Shown piece after piece: positions 11,226 through 22,262 of a DNA stretch of 64,000 nucleotides. The stretch is taken from contig QNQO01009139.1 in NCBI GenBank assembly GCA_003290165.1, positions 37,622 through 101,621 of the forward strand, given 5' to 3'. The stretch's first letter is position 1. Every line of letters starts with the position of its first letter. Position numbers and translations under genes: made by a program. Below the pieces are notes generated by a model, which was not told the DNA's origin, did not search any database, and saw only the letters and a list, made by a program, of their open reading frames with translations. The stretch comes from Berberis thunbergii (Eukaryota; Streptophyta; Magnoliopsida; Ranunculales; Berberidaceae).

Positions 11226-13169
11226 TGATGCAGATTTAACTAACCTAAATAAATAGGTTAATTTAACCTAATTTTAATAACTGCAAGTGCACAGTGTCTA
11301 ACTGGTAGACAATGGCAAGTACAGGTCGATCCCACAAGGACTGTGGTTGCAACTCAATTTCAGGGTTTATTTAAACTAATTTAAATTGGGGTTACAGCAA
11401 TTAAAATATCTAAACTAAAAATCAAATTAAAAACAAAATAAAAAGTTTTAAAGAATATGAGAAAGGAAACCAAGGCATTGAATCCACCACAGGTTCTTTG
11501 AGATTTGTGTAATCAAAAATATTGTTTTCAAGATTTAACACGACTAACCTAAAGATTAATCTAAGTTCACAATTGATTTCAGCATAGGTATAAATCCCTA
11601 GAATTGCGTGTCTTCTTACGGCACACACAATCACAGATTTATTTTAACTAATCCTAATCCCTAGCATTGCGTGTCTTCTTACGGCACACACAATCACAGA
11701 TTCAGATTAATTAATTGATTAAATCAGACTTTTGAATTTCAACAAAGAGTATTTCTAACTACCGACTAGTCTAGATAATTAATCAGGATATAATCAGTGA
11801 AAGCACATTATTGAAAATCATAAATCAAATGTGTTTAACGTAAGCATAAAGAAAACAATTAATTTAAATACACAAACTCTAGGAAACCCTATGGTTTCAT
11901 CGTAGCCTTGGCGAATGGTTTAGCTATCCATGGTAGTGGTAGTCATCTCCTCGTGATGTGGTACGCCGCAACTCATCCCTGCACGAACGCGAATCCCGAG
12001 GTAAAAGCGGCTGAAGGCACCGTGGTGGCTCTTACAGATTCTCGCAGTGCAAATAGCGAAAAACAGAAATTTGAAATTTCTCCCGCCAGATTTCGCGCGG
12101 CTCTGCTGCTTCGTCTTCTCCAACGCGACGCCGCTCTGTTCCGCGCTGTTGCGGCTTCTTCGCGAGATCCTCGTAGTCCTGAACCTGCAAGAGAGATAGA
12201 GAATGAAGAATAGATGAGAAAATACACAAGAAAAATCGAAGGAGGGAGCTCTGTCGCGAGCTCTGTCTCGCGGCAGTGGTGGTGGTGTTTGCTTGATCTG
12301 TTGGCGAGGTAGGAGCAGAGAGAGAGAGTCAGGAAGGAGGGAGAGACCGTGGAGAAGAGAGGAAAGCAAGAAGGAGACCGAGAGAGGGAAGAAACAGGGG
12401 AGAGAGGCGAAACAGAGTCGCGGTGATTGCGGCTCTGTTTCGCGGCAGTGGCGGCTGAGGTAGGGTGGTTTGATGGCGAAGTTGGAGCAGAGAGATAGAA
12501 GTGGAGGAGGGAGGGACGAAGAGAGGAAAACAGAAAGGAGGGAGCAAAACAGGGTGGAAAACAGGGACTTGCTCCCTGTTTTGTGCGCGCGGCGGCGGTG
12601 GTGGTGCTCGGGTGTTGGTGGCTGTGTGGCGTGATGACGTGAAACAGGGTGTCACGCCCCTGTTTCAGTGGGATGAAGGAGGAAGTGGTTGTTGGCTGGA
12701 AGAACGAGGTGAGAGATGACGAGATGAAGGGTGATGGCGGAATTATCGCGCTGCCGGCTCTCCTATCGAGCGAGGGTTGCCGGCAGGGTGGTGTGGTGGC
12801 TGGAAAAGAGATGAGGGGAGAGGGGCTGTGGAAGAAGAGAGAATAAGCGGTCTCTCTTCTCTAAGATTAGGGGAGCTAAATAGGGTTCTATTATCTTGGG
12901 CTTGGGTTTTTAGGTTAGTATTTTTGGATTTGGGCTTAGGCTAATTTAGGTGGATCTAGGTTTACTAGGGTTAGGTTTAGATATGTGACTCTCTGCTTTG
13001 TACCACCACTAGAATCGACCAATTGTCTGTCGCCTTAGTACCATTTCATCGTTAACGCTCAAATTCCTGCCAAGACATGAAAACGAAATAATTATTATAA
13101 ATTATAATAATCGAAACACTAACATATATAAATTAAGGGATATATTATGTAATAATTATATGAATATCA
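11226..13169 (-). repeat. 3' LTR of the Athila-like element
   Basis: 1944 bp, same length as its partner at 20054-21997 and identical except at three sites. It contains an internal duplication: CTAGAATTGCGTGTCTTC at about 11598 recurs as CTAGCATTGCGTGTCTTC at about 11662, in a unit of about 64 bp. The segment 12100-12850 is GC-rich with GAGA and CAGGG-type simple sequence; the frames of 65-149 codons there are by-products of composition and not genes. Confidence 0.95.
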
Positions 13170-13184
13170 AATACCCCCAAACCT
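13170..13184 (-). other. Polypurine tract of the Athila-like element
   Basis: On the minus strand this reads AGGTTTGGGGGTATT immediately before the 3' LTR, the expected position for plus-strand primer. Near-identical AGGTTTGGGGGTG strings occur at 14969-14981 and 15861-15873 inside the element. Confidence 0.72.
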
Positions 13185-15405
13185 ATATTTTGCTAGTCCT
13201 CGAGCAAACCAATAAAAGAAAATCTAACTCACTTTCGCAGGAATCATCGGTTGCACTTACCTTAAACGTGCAACAAGGCTTTAAACCCCTAGATTACCTC
13301 TAGTGGACGAGTTATAGTCTCGTGAGGGTTTCCAGAAATGTTACCCACAAACATTATGAGTTACTAAATGTCGAAAACATGGTCACTCGATCTATTATCC
13401 TCAGAGTAAGAATTTAGCTGCCAAAAAAATTCTGAAAATAGCTAACAGTCTCACAATAATATATCAAAGAGTCTCACAACCATTTAATAATACCCAAAGG
13501 TTAAATAAATTTCATCAATTATTCCCAACTCGAAGTGTGTGTGTGTGCATGGCCTTATCAACATAACTTTTTATTTCAGAGTAAAACAATTACTAAATCT
13601 CCTTTAGAAAGTTTGTTTTGACTTCAAACCTCTCATGTCACTCATAATGAAACACTCAGAGATTTGATATTTCACTCAGTTTATATGTGAGGAAAAGAGT
13701 AAATAATGAAAAACAATCATCTCACATATAGTAATATGAAGAACGAACTTTTCAAGAATGGAATGAATATGATCTCATGGACAGGAATATCAATTACTTT
13801 TGAGAATGTTAAATCATGCACCATAGTTCTCATTTATTTAATCTCCACATCTACGAAACTAACCATCTCTTAAGATCAACTAGGACTTTAATAGGTTGTA
13901 ATGGGGCTTAAGTAATGGCTAACAAAGAATGGAAAAAGGTATACGAAAAATATCTAAGAATGTATACACCCATTAACACAAGGGCTATGAAGAGTAAATC
14001 AATGTTCTAACCATCAATTGCTTTCTTCATTTTTTTTAATTTTTTTTTTTATTTTTTTCATTGACCTCGCTTTTCTTTCTTTCTTTCTTTCTTTTTTTTT
14101 TTTTTTTTTTTTTCAACTACATGCTTTTCCTCTTCTACTCAATAGAATGTTTCAACACTGATGACTCATGGTATATTTGACTTTGTTCTTTCTAATTGCC
14201 CATTTCCAACTAACATTCATCCATATACATTCTTAGATAAATTGGGTATTGAAAAGGGGTTAACAAATAAAAGGTTATCAACGGCTCAAAGGGCTTCAAA
14301 AGGGAACTAATGAGTGGGTAAGTAAAAAGGCTAGAGAAGGTTTAAGAAAAACTTGCCTACATCATTTCTTAAGTTCAGGTTGGTATTATGACATCTCAAC
14401 TAAATAAACTAAAAAGTTCTAGTGCAATAATTTAATTTTAATGTCATTCTCAAAGCAATTGATAAGAAAAATGAGAATAATGAGATCATCAACGACTTAA
14501 TGCGAACTCAAGAAAAATTAGAGTATATTAATCTAACACTCAGAAAGAAAAGAATGGCTCAAAACTTTCACTGGTTAAGTCTCCACTATTATTCTAAGGT
14601 TTTCTAGCTCATATCTCACTCATCAACTTCAAATCATGCTAATATGGCTTATAGTGCAAAAACGTAATCGAGTTGAAAAAATCTCATGAAATATATTTAA
14701 CTTAAAGATAATATCAAACTATATGCTTTCCTATTGATATATAAAAGACACAAGTGAAAGCATGGATTCCTCAAATTTAAAGGCATATTTGAAAGCACAT
14801 CCTCTTCATTGGAAAGAAACTTAGATTTGAATGCATTTTCAAATCGAAAATTTTCACATAGTCATAATTAACTATGTATTCAATGGAGATTGAGTAGAAT
14901 ACAATAGTCAATTGTGAAATACATTTCACTGCAAAATTTTCAAAAAGTGCAGAAAAAATCTTAAACGTCACCCCCAAACCTAAACCAAACATTGTCCTCA
15001 ATGTATGAAATGATGATCATGACAAATGCAGGAAAAAGAAAAGAGGAGAGTGAGAGTGATATTACCATGGGAAAGATTTTACCAATTTCCAAGAAGTCAT
15101 CCATCAATGAGGCTCACAAATATAAGAATTAGGGAGTTTTCATTAGAAATCGATAAAATGCAGACTCGACATCAACAAAGAAAACTAAAAAACAAGTTGT
15201 AAGTCAAAACTGTTATGGAGCTAACGAGTATGAATGAAACACAACTGAATAGGGTACTCGAAAATCAATCCAGACTAACAGCAAAAACACACAACTAAAG
15301 CTAGGCTGCCTCCTAGGAGCGCTTGATTTAACGTCGTCAGCCTGACATATATTCTCCCTCATGAGTGATATATCATGAAGTGACGAGGAAGAACATAGGG
15401 AACAT
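13185..15405 (-). other. Long 3' non-coding region of the Athila-like element
   Basis: No domain was found in any frame. It holds homopolymer and CTTT tracts (14030-14113) and, at 15305-15350, the minus-strand block GACGACGTTAAATCAAGCGC followed by CTAGGAGGCAGCC. A closely similar block (GACGTTAA...GCGCTT..GGGAGGCAACCC) is, to my knowledge, common after pol in Athila elements. This suggests the pol core was lost between the protease and this point. Confidence 0.55.
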
Positions 15406-16932
15406 TCACCTCAAAAGGGTGAAGGAATCGTATACCAACAACCTGAAAAGTTGAGGATCAGTCCACTCAAAAATAGCAACCACATGCGACACAAGATACA
15501 CTAGCACATCCCTAAAGCTGCAAATCCACCATCTAAAATCATATAGAAATGGTAAAGAAGCTTGCATTCCTCGAAAGTCAATAGGGATCTTAAACATGAA
15601 TAGGTCGATATGCAACAAAGGATCCTCCCTTACTCCTAAAATGGAACATCCTAAGTCTGATTCCAAATCAGAAGATTGGATAATTTCCACATCAGGATGG
15701 TGAAAATTGAAATCCTCACTTAAGAACATTGGTTCCACATAATTAGCCCTGATCAATGGAAATGTGATGCAGGTAAATGTAACTATAGATGTATCAGGTG
15801 GTACAGGCTCATCATAACAAAATGAACTACACCAAGATGATGAGTTAGACAACGTAACAACACCCCCAAACCTAGAATTAGCACAACCTATGGCATGTAG
15901 TCTCTCCAAGGAATACTGAGGATCAGACTTCATGTAGAAGTCACAAGGAGGACCTATGTCAAATGGGTCATCATGAACACGCAGAAAAGGGAATGGGTCA
16001 GAAATTCCAATAGTATCAGCAGAAAGGTTCAATTTTGACTCACTGAGTGGAAGGAGTTCCACTTTAGACTTCCATTTATAACTAGGATCCACAATGGGGA
16101 CTGAGTCAAGCAAATCATTGACTCCCCTAATGGAATCATCAACATCAAAGTCTAAACCGAAGTGAGTCAAGCATGCTGCTAAGGGATCATCTGATACAGA
16201 CTCCAATAAGGAATTCTCCATCGAACTCTCAATTATGTCAACCACACAAACATCCTCGGGCTCGGGAGATGGTTGACTAACATTAAAAACGTTAAGTTCG
16301 ACGGTCATGTTGCCAAATGACAATTTCATAATTCCATTCCTGCAGTTAATAATGGCATTGGATGTGGCCAAGAATGGTCGACCCAAAATGACAGGAATGT
16401 GACTAGAGGGATTGTGAACAGGTTGTGTATCAAGAACTATAAAGTCCACAGGGTAATAAAATTTTTCAACCTTGATAATCACATCCTCTATAACACCGCG
16501 GGGGACTCTGATAGACCGATCTGCCAATTGCAGTGTTACTCTAGTCGGTTTCAACCCACCGAGACCTAATTGCTCATAAACAGAATATGGCAATAAATTA
16601 ACACTCGCCCCTAAATCCAATAATGCCTTATCTATCATATGGTCACCGATAATACAAGAAATAGTCGGGCAACCAGGATCTCTATACTTAGGCGGGGTTC
16701 TGTGTTGAATAATGGAGCTCACTTGCTCGGTGAGGAAGGCTCTCTTTTGCACATGTAGCTTCCGCTTCTGTGTGCAAAGATCCTTCAAAAACTTGGCGTA
16801 GCTAGGAACTTGCTTGATAGCATCGAGTAATGGGATATTTATGTGGACTTGTCTAAAAATGTCCATTACATCGGTTACATTTGTTCCTTTCTTAGCAGGA
16901 GCTAACCGTGATGGAAACGGAGCTCTAGGCAA
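15406..16932 (-). CDS. Athila-like protease with long C-terminal extension
   Basis: 508-codon intact minus-strand frame. Residues 1-20 (MPRAPFPSRLAPAKKG) and the stretch NIPLLDAIKQVPSYAKFLKD match the Gag-protease linker of Athila elements. The retropepsin site is LLDLGASVNLLPYSVYEQLG near residue 107, with ILGRPFLATSNAII about 75 residues later. Family role: cleaves the Gag polyprotein. After about residue 230, where RT should follow, there are about 275 residues with no recognised domain, acidic then hydrophobic toward the end (RWWICSFRDVLVYLVSHVVA). The true frame extends upstream of the first Met, overlapping the Gag frame by at least 31 nt, so it was probably expressed as a fusion. Confidence 0.85.
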   Translation of the reverse strand: MPRAPFPSRLAPAKKGTNVTDVMDIFRQVHINIPLLDAIKQVPSYAKFLKDLCTQKRKLHVQKRAFLTEQVSSIIQHRTPPKYRDPGCPTISCIIGDHMIDKALLDLGASVNLLPYSVYEQLGLGGLKPTRVTLQLADRSIRVPRGVIEDVIIKVEKFYYPVDFIVLDTQPVHNPSSHIPVILGRPFLATSNAIINCRNGIMKLSFGNMTVELNVFNVSQPSPEPEDVCVVDIIESSMENSLLESVSDDPLAACLTHFGLDFDVDDSIRGVNDLLDSVPIVDPSYKWKSKVELLPLSESKLNLSADTIGISDPFPFLRVHDDPFDIGPPCDFYMKSDPQYSLERLHAIGCANSRFGGVVTLSNSSSWCSSFCYDEPVPPDTSIVTFTCITFPLIRANYVEPMFLSEDFNFHHPDVEIIQSSDLESDLGCSILGVREDPLLHIDLFMFKIPIDFRGMQASLPFLYDFRWWICSFRDVLVYLVSHVVAIFEWTDPQLFRLLVYDSFTLLR

Positions 16933-18545
16933 GTAAGATGCTTGAGTGGGGTTAGAGTCAACATGGGCATCTGTAGAAGGCGAGGCTTTATCAGCCTCCT
17001 TGTCAGAGGGGATGCAACATGTTTTGACTTAGACGTAGATGCACCAACACTCAAATCGGGCACTTGTACTCGATTGTCAACCTGTTTTCCACTCCTAAGG
17101 GTAGTAATAGATTTGACATCTTCATTGTAGGACTCAGATGTACTACCAACTGCGAATTGACCCTTTGGGTTTGGAACAGGTTGACTAGGAAATCTCCCTG
17201 GCTCTCTCTCAGAAGAAGACTGAGTAATCTTACTCATAGCTATCTCAAGTCTTTGAGTCGTGGCTTTCAACTCAGATATGTCCTTAGAATTCTGATCCAT
17301 TATACTCGCTGAGCGGTGCAAAAGCTGATTAATCGTTTCCTCTAAACTTGATGTGTGGGATGGATGAACTTGGTTATGGTGGGGCCTAACAGGGCTAGGG
17401 GCTTGAGGAGCCTGGGAAACAACAACAGGTCCCCCTTGGTGTGGGCCATGGGCCCAGGAGAGACTTGGATGTTTGGCGAACCCTGACGGGTAATAGTTGG
17501 GTTGCGGATGATTGTCAGGTCGTCGTATCGCATTAAAAGCGTTGACTTGCTCAGCATAGTATGCAGGATAATCGTTTTGCAAGTCACAATTAGCTATTGA
17601 ATGACCAGGATTCGAACATGCAGCACATACTTCAGATGAAGCGTTTGCGGGAAGTGCAGGTTGAGTCAAACTCAAGAGTGCATCTAGCTTTTGAGTCATG
17701 GTCATAACAGCCGTCTCTAACTTTGAGGCAGAAGGGGGTTGGACAGATGTATCTCTAACTTCATATATACCACCCTTACGCCTATCAGACTCCTTTCTCG
17801 AATAATCCCATTGCTGAGAATTTTCAGAAAGCGTCTCAAAGAATTCCCAAATTTCACTGACGCTCATTTTCATTAATGACCCACCACTAGTGGCATCAAT
17901 CATACGACGGTTTTGAGGGGTTAAACCGTCTTGAAAGTATTGAACTAGCCGCCACTTCTCGAATCCATGGTGGGGACACTTTACAATGAGCTCATTGAAC
18001 CTTTCCCAACATTCATAGAAATGTTCACCCTCCTTTTGTTGAAAATTAGATAAATCCCTTCGGAGGGCATTTGTTTTATGAATGGGGAAGTATTTTGTCA
18101 AGAACTTTCTTGACAACGCATCCCAAGATGTGATGGATCCTATCTCTAATGCATTTAACCATGATTTCGCCTTGTCTTTTAGAGAAAAGGGAAATAACCT
18201 AAGACGGACCGAATCATCAGAAAAGTTTTGGTACTTCAGGGTAGCGCAAATGTCAAGAAATTCTTTGACATGAAGATAAGGGTCTTCTTTCTCAACACCA
18301 TAAAAAGTGGGCAAGAGATGAATAATAGATGGTTTGAGTTCAAAACTGTTTGCATTTGTCTCAGGTAAGACAATGCAAGATGGAGCACTACTAGGAAGAG
18401 GGGCGAAGTAATCCTTAAAGGCCTTCCCCTCAGCCATCTCAGTGGACGAGGATGATGAACCTAAATAGGTGATGGGGACTTCAACGAACTCTTCGAATTC
18501 TTGTCGAACAAGTCTACTCTTAGAATCACGCACCCAAGTATGCAT
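16902..18545 (-). CDS. Athila-like Gag with CCHC zinc knuckle
   Basis: 547-codon intact minus-strand frame. Residues about 75-230 are a retrotransposon Gag domain (ELKPSIIHLLPTFYGVEKED, YLHVKEFLDIC, RLRLFPFSLKDKAKSWLN, LTKYFPIHKTNALRRDLSNF). Near residue 310 CAACSNPGHSIANC is a perfect CX2CX4HX4C knuckle. Then a Pro/His-rich linker and a helical SISELK-type stretch precede the end. Gag forms virus-like particles and binds element RNA. The last about 35 codons (after position 17014) are out of the family frame: the protease frame carries the expected linker there, so a one-base shift lies near 17006-17014. Confidence 0.88.
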   Translation of the reverse strand: MHTWVRDSKSRLVRQEFEEFVEVPITYLGSSSSSTEMAEGKAFKDYFAPLPSSAPSCIVLPETNANSFELKPSIIHLLPTFYGVEKEDPYLHVKEFLDICATLKYQNFSDDSVRLRLFPFSLKDKAKSWLNALEIGSITSWDALSRKFLTKYFPIHKTNALRRDLSNFQQKEGEHFYECWERFNELIVKCPHHGFEKWRLVQYFQDGLTPQNRRMIDATSGGSLMKMSVSEIWEFFETLSENSQQWDYSRKESDRRKGGIYEVRDTSVQPPSASKLETAVMTMTQKLDALLSLTQPALPANASSEVCAACSNPGHSIANCDLQNDYPAYYAEQVNAFNAIRRPDNHPQPNYYPSGFAKHPSLSWAHGPHQGGPVVVSQAPQAPSPVRPHHNQVHPSHTSSLEETINQLLHRSASIMDQNSKDISELKATTQRLEIAMSKITQSSSEREPGRFPSQPVPNPKGQFAVGSTSESYNEDVKSITTLRSGKQVDNRVQVPDLSVGASTSKSKHVASPLTRRLIKPRLLQMPMLTLTPLKHLTCLELRFHHG

Positions 18546-20029
18546 AAACTAATGGACAACGAGGGTAAGTCAACACTCCTAAGTAATTTTTTTTATAGCA
18601 CTAACTCTAAAAATATACACAGACTTACACGCAATCAGCAACCAATAAATGCATAAGAAACATGCCTCCCTAAGCAATCAACGTTTTTGAGATCAATTAT
18701 CTTTTTATTTTTGGGGGACAATTATTTCTTATGTAATCTTTATGACAAGGCAATGGGTGCTACAAGTTGATCCTAAGAGTATACACTTTACCCCACAAAG
18801 TTCAAAATCAGTAGGCTAGAGTTTTGTTTCAAAGAAACCGGATTATCGCACAAGAGAAGGAGGTCACAATGGTCCAATTAAGTACTTCCTTGTGCTACCG
18901 CTCTGTAAGCCAGTAGATGTGAGAACGATGTGACGTTGGGTATACACTCGAGGCTTGTGTTCTTAACCCAAAACTGTTGGTGACACCAATTCTTCTTGTG
19001 GATCGTAGCTTACTTATGACTCGGCGTACCGGGTAAATTACCCTTGTGGCAGTGGCCTCTCGGAGTTCATTGAATGATTAAACCCATCGTCACTTTTAGT
19101 TTGATCACACAAAATTTATTGGATTCACCTTGGTCTTGGTTGTCCTATGAACACCGTACCTAAAAAATGGCTCTATCTAACTTGTTAATTGATTTTAATT
19201 ATGTTAGGCTATTGGTTGCACACAGCTGGAGTGATGAGGTGGGGATATCAAGTCCCACCAGTTGCTATTTATAAGCTGGGTCTGCTTATTATGAATTACT
19301 AAAGTTTAGCATCCACAATTACAGAAATTTAACAACCAATCACACAATTTCAAACAATTACAACAAGCACCCTGGTCGCTAATACGTTGCGTGTGATAGA
19401 AATACTTACAGTGTTCGTATTCCAATCTGCACAAAACGTTAGCACAATTCAAAATAATTGTCCGACTTCTTTTTATCCGTTTCACTCAACACACCAGCAC
19501 ATGCAAATAAATTTACTGGTCTGGTCTTAGAAGTCGGATTTCTAAATCACAAGAGATTATTGGGTACAATTAAAATTGTTTCCCTATAATTTCTTTTGAC
19601 TTAGAGAATTTTAGGTTTTTTTTTTTTTTTTGTGATTAAACAAAATGAAAAATAGTAGAGTTTAAAAATTATTACACCACACGCTCGTAAAACGAGGTGA
19701 AAATAAAATTAAAACTCTCCTCACAAAATAAATGAAAATAAAAGACTTTGCTTGATGCTCTACAGGATTGTTCAATCTTCTCGAGAAGCGTGTAATCTGT
19801 AATATATGCTTCCTGCCTATTAATACCTGCAAAAATAACAAAAGCAAAATCAAGTATCAAACTTCTAAGACTTAAAAGAAATAACAAAAATAAATAAATA
19901 AATAAATAAAATCAAGCCTATCCTAAAAGCAAAAGCAATAGCAATCTATATCTGACCTATTTTTTTTTTTTTTAACCTAAACTACAAATTAGTGAAAATA
20001 AACTCTTGAATTTAATTACACCGTAACAG
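18546..20029 (-). other. 5' leader of the Athila-like element
   Basis: About 1.5 kb between the PBS and gag with no coding frame of note. Long leaders are usual in Athila elements and would hold RNA packaging signals. A (AAAT)n tract lies at 19886-19907 and T-runs at 19619-19631 and 19959-19972. Confidence 0.6.
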
Positions 20030-20047
20030 TCCCCGGCAACGGCGCCA
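20030..20047 (-). other. Primer-binding site, tRNA-Asp type
   Basis: On the minus strand it reads TGGCGCCGTTGCCGGGGA, complementary to the 3' end of plant tRNA-Asp(GTC), six bases inside the 5' LTR. This PBS is characteristic of the Athila lineage. Confidence 0.92.
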
Positions 20048-20053
20048 AAAACT

Positions 20054-21997
20054 TGATGCAGATTTAACTAACCTAAATAAATAGGTTAATTTAACCTAAT
20101 TTTAATAACTGCAAGTGCACAGTGTCTAACTGGTAGACAATGGCAAGTACAGGTCGATCCCACAAGGACTGTGGTTGCAACTCAATTTCAGAGTTTATTT
20201 AAACTAATTTAAATTGGGGTTACAGCAATTAAAATATCTAAACTAAAAATCAAATTAAAAACAAAATAAAAAGTTTTAAAGAATATGAGAAAGGAAACCA
20301 AGGCATTGAATCCACCACAGGTTCTTTGAGATTTGTGTAATCAAAAATATTGTTTTCAAGATTTAACACGACTAACCTAAAGATTAATCTAAGTTCACAA
20401 TTGATTTCAGCATAGGTATAAATCCCTAGAATTGCGTGTCTTCTTACGGCACACACAATCACAGATTTATTTTAACTAATCCTAATCCCTAGCATTGCGT
20501 GTCTTCTTACGGCACACACAATCACAGATTCAGATTAATTAATTGATTAAATCAGACTTTTGAATTTCAACAAAGAGTATTTCTAACTACCGACTAGTCT
20601 AGATAATTAATCAGGATATAATCAGTGAAAGCACATTATTGAAAATCATAAATCAAATGTGTTTAACGTAAGCATAAAGAAAACAATTAATTTAAATACA
20701 CAAACTCTAGGAAACCCTATGGTTTCATCGTAGCCTTGGCGAATGGTTTAGCTATCCATGGTAGTGGTAGTCATCTCCTCGTGATGTGGTACGCCGCAAC
20801 TCATCCCTGCACGAACGCGAATCCCGAGGTAAAAGCGGCTGAAGGCACCGTGGTGGCTCTTACAGATTCTCGCAGTGCAAATAGCGAAAAACAGAAATTT
20901 GAAATTTCTCCCGCCAGATTTCGCGCGGCTCTGCTGCTTCGTCTTCTCCAACGCGACGCCGCTCTGTTCCGCGCTGTTGCGGCTTCTTCGCGAGATCCTC
21001 GTAGTCCTGAACCTGCAAGAGAGATAGAGAATGAAGAATAGATGAGAAAATACACAAGAAAAATCGAAGGAGGGAGCTCTGTCGCGAGCTCTGTCTCGCG
21101 GCAGTGGTGGTGGTGTTTGCTTGATCTGTTGGCGAGGTAGGAGCAGAGAGAGAGAGTCAGGAAGGAGGGAGAGACCGTGGAGAAGAGAGGAAAGCAAGAA
21201 GGAGACCGAGAGAGGGAAGAAACAGGGGAGAGAGGCGAAACAGAGTCGCGGTGATTGCGGTTCTGTTTCGCGGCAGTGGCGGCTGAGGTAGGGTGGTTTG
21301 ATGGCGAAGTTGGAGCAGAGAGATAGAAGTGGAGGAGGGAGGGACGAAGAGAGGAAAACAGAAAGGAGGGAGCAAAACAGGGTGGAAAACAGGGACTTGC
21401 TCCCTGTTTTGTGCGCGCGGCGGCGGTGGTGGTGCTCGGGTGTTGGTGGCTGTGTGGCGTGATGACGTGAAACAGGGTGTCACGCCCCTGTTTCAGTGGG
21501 ATGAAGGAGGAAGTGGTTGTTGGCTGGAAGAACGAGGTGAGAGATGACGAGATGAAGGGTGATGGCGGGATTATCGCGCTGCCGGCTCTCCTATCGAGCG
21601 AGGGTTGCCGGCAGGGTGGTGTGGTGGCTGGAAAAGAGATGAGGGGAGAGGGGCTGTGGAAGAAGAGAGAATAAGCGGTCTCTCTTCTCTAAGATTAGGG
21701 GAGCTAAATAGGGTTCTATTATCTTGGGCTTGGGTTTTTAGGTTAGTATTTTTGGATTTGGGCTTAGGCTAATTTAGGTGGATCTAGGTTTACTAGGGTT
21801 AGGTTTAGATATGTGACTCTCTGCTTTGTACCACCACTAGAATCGACCAATTGTCTGTCGCCTTAGTACCATTTCATCGTTAACGCTCAAATTCCTGCCA
21901 AGACATGAAAACGAAATAATTATTATAAATTATAATAATCGAAACACTAACATATATAAATTAAGGGATATATTATGTAATAATTATATGAATATCA
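20054..21997 (-). repeat. 5' LTR of the Athila-like element
   Basis: Identical to 11226-13169 except at 20192, 21261 and 21569. On the minus strand it begins TGATATTCAT and has an AT-rich stretch with TTTATATATG near 21950-21960, a possible TATA box. Transcription would proceed toward the PBS at 20047. Confidence 0.95.
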
Positions 21998-22002
21998 ATG
22001 GC
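21998..22002. repeat. Target-site duplication of the Athila-like element (right)
   Basis: ATGGC directly after the LTR end at 21997, matching 11221-11225 exactly. Confidence 0.95.
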
Positions 22003-22111
22003 CCTGTCTCATATTTTTTGCCCACTGTGTGATCATTTCAATGAAAGCTTGAGAGGCATCCTCTCCAGCAGTGCCTGATTCCTCACCCTGGGTTCTCTTA
22101 CCACGTGCCAT
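21998..22111 (-). pseudogene. Chromovirus gag N-terminus, cut off by the nested element
   Basis: Begins at the ATG complementary to 22109-22111 (MARGKRTQGEES) and runs in frame to the Athila-like element at 21997. Its last bases are the ATGGC target duplication, and the reading frame resumes on the far side at 11225. The ATG lies about 130 nt downstream of the PBS, suitable for a gag start. An upstream in-frame Met at 22258 overlaps the PBS and is unlikely to be the start. Confidence 0.8.
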
Positions 22112-22244
22112 CACCACACTCCCTCTACATAAAAGAAAATACACATACAATACATCAAACAACACAACAAAAATCCTAACTCCTCTACTAAGTTCACTCA
22201 AGAAAGTGTCATATGATGATGTTCTATGTAAACCGGTAAACAAT

Positions 22245-22258
22245 GGCTCTGATACCAA
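22245..22258 (-). other. Primer-binding site, initiator tRNA-Met type
   Basis: On the minus strand this reads TGGTATCAGAGCCA, complementary to the 3' end of plant initiator tRNA-Met. It lies four bases (22259-22262) after the end of the 5' LTR. Marks the start of minus-strand cDNA synthesis for the chromovirus. Confidence 0.88.
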
Positions 22259-22262
22259 GCTC

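Larger units (their letters stand above)
11226..21997 (-). mobile_element. Athila-like gag-pro LTR retrotransposon, young and complete at both ends
   Basis: Length 10,772 bp. Two 1944-bp LTRs (11226-13169 and 20054-21997) with TGATGC...ATATCA termini flank an internal region with a tRNA-Asp PBS (20030-20047), Gag (16902-18545) and protease (15406-16932). The target duplication ATGGC is perfect (11221-11225, 21998-22002). The LTRs differ at three positions: 11364/20192, 12433/21261 and 12741/21569, all transitions. No RT, RNase H or integrase is encoded anywhere inside, so mobilisation would need enzymes from another Athila-like element. It is the youngest insertion of the nest. Confidence 0.95.

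Noticed and set aside
11908..12846. Several 65-149-codon frames on both strands, repeated at 20736-21674
   Set aside because: They lie inside the two Athila-like LTRs, overlap on opposite strands and come from GC-rich simple sequence. The duplication reflects LTR identity and not gene conservation.
14030..14113. Poly-T tracts as pol III terminators or a small RNA gene
   Set aside because: No A/B boxes upstream on either strand; simple sequence in the 3' region of the element.
22245..22258. A tRNA-Met gene fragment
   Set aside because: Only 14 bases match, exactly at the PBS position next to an LTR.
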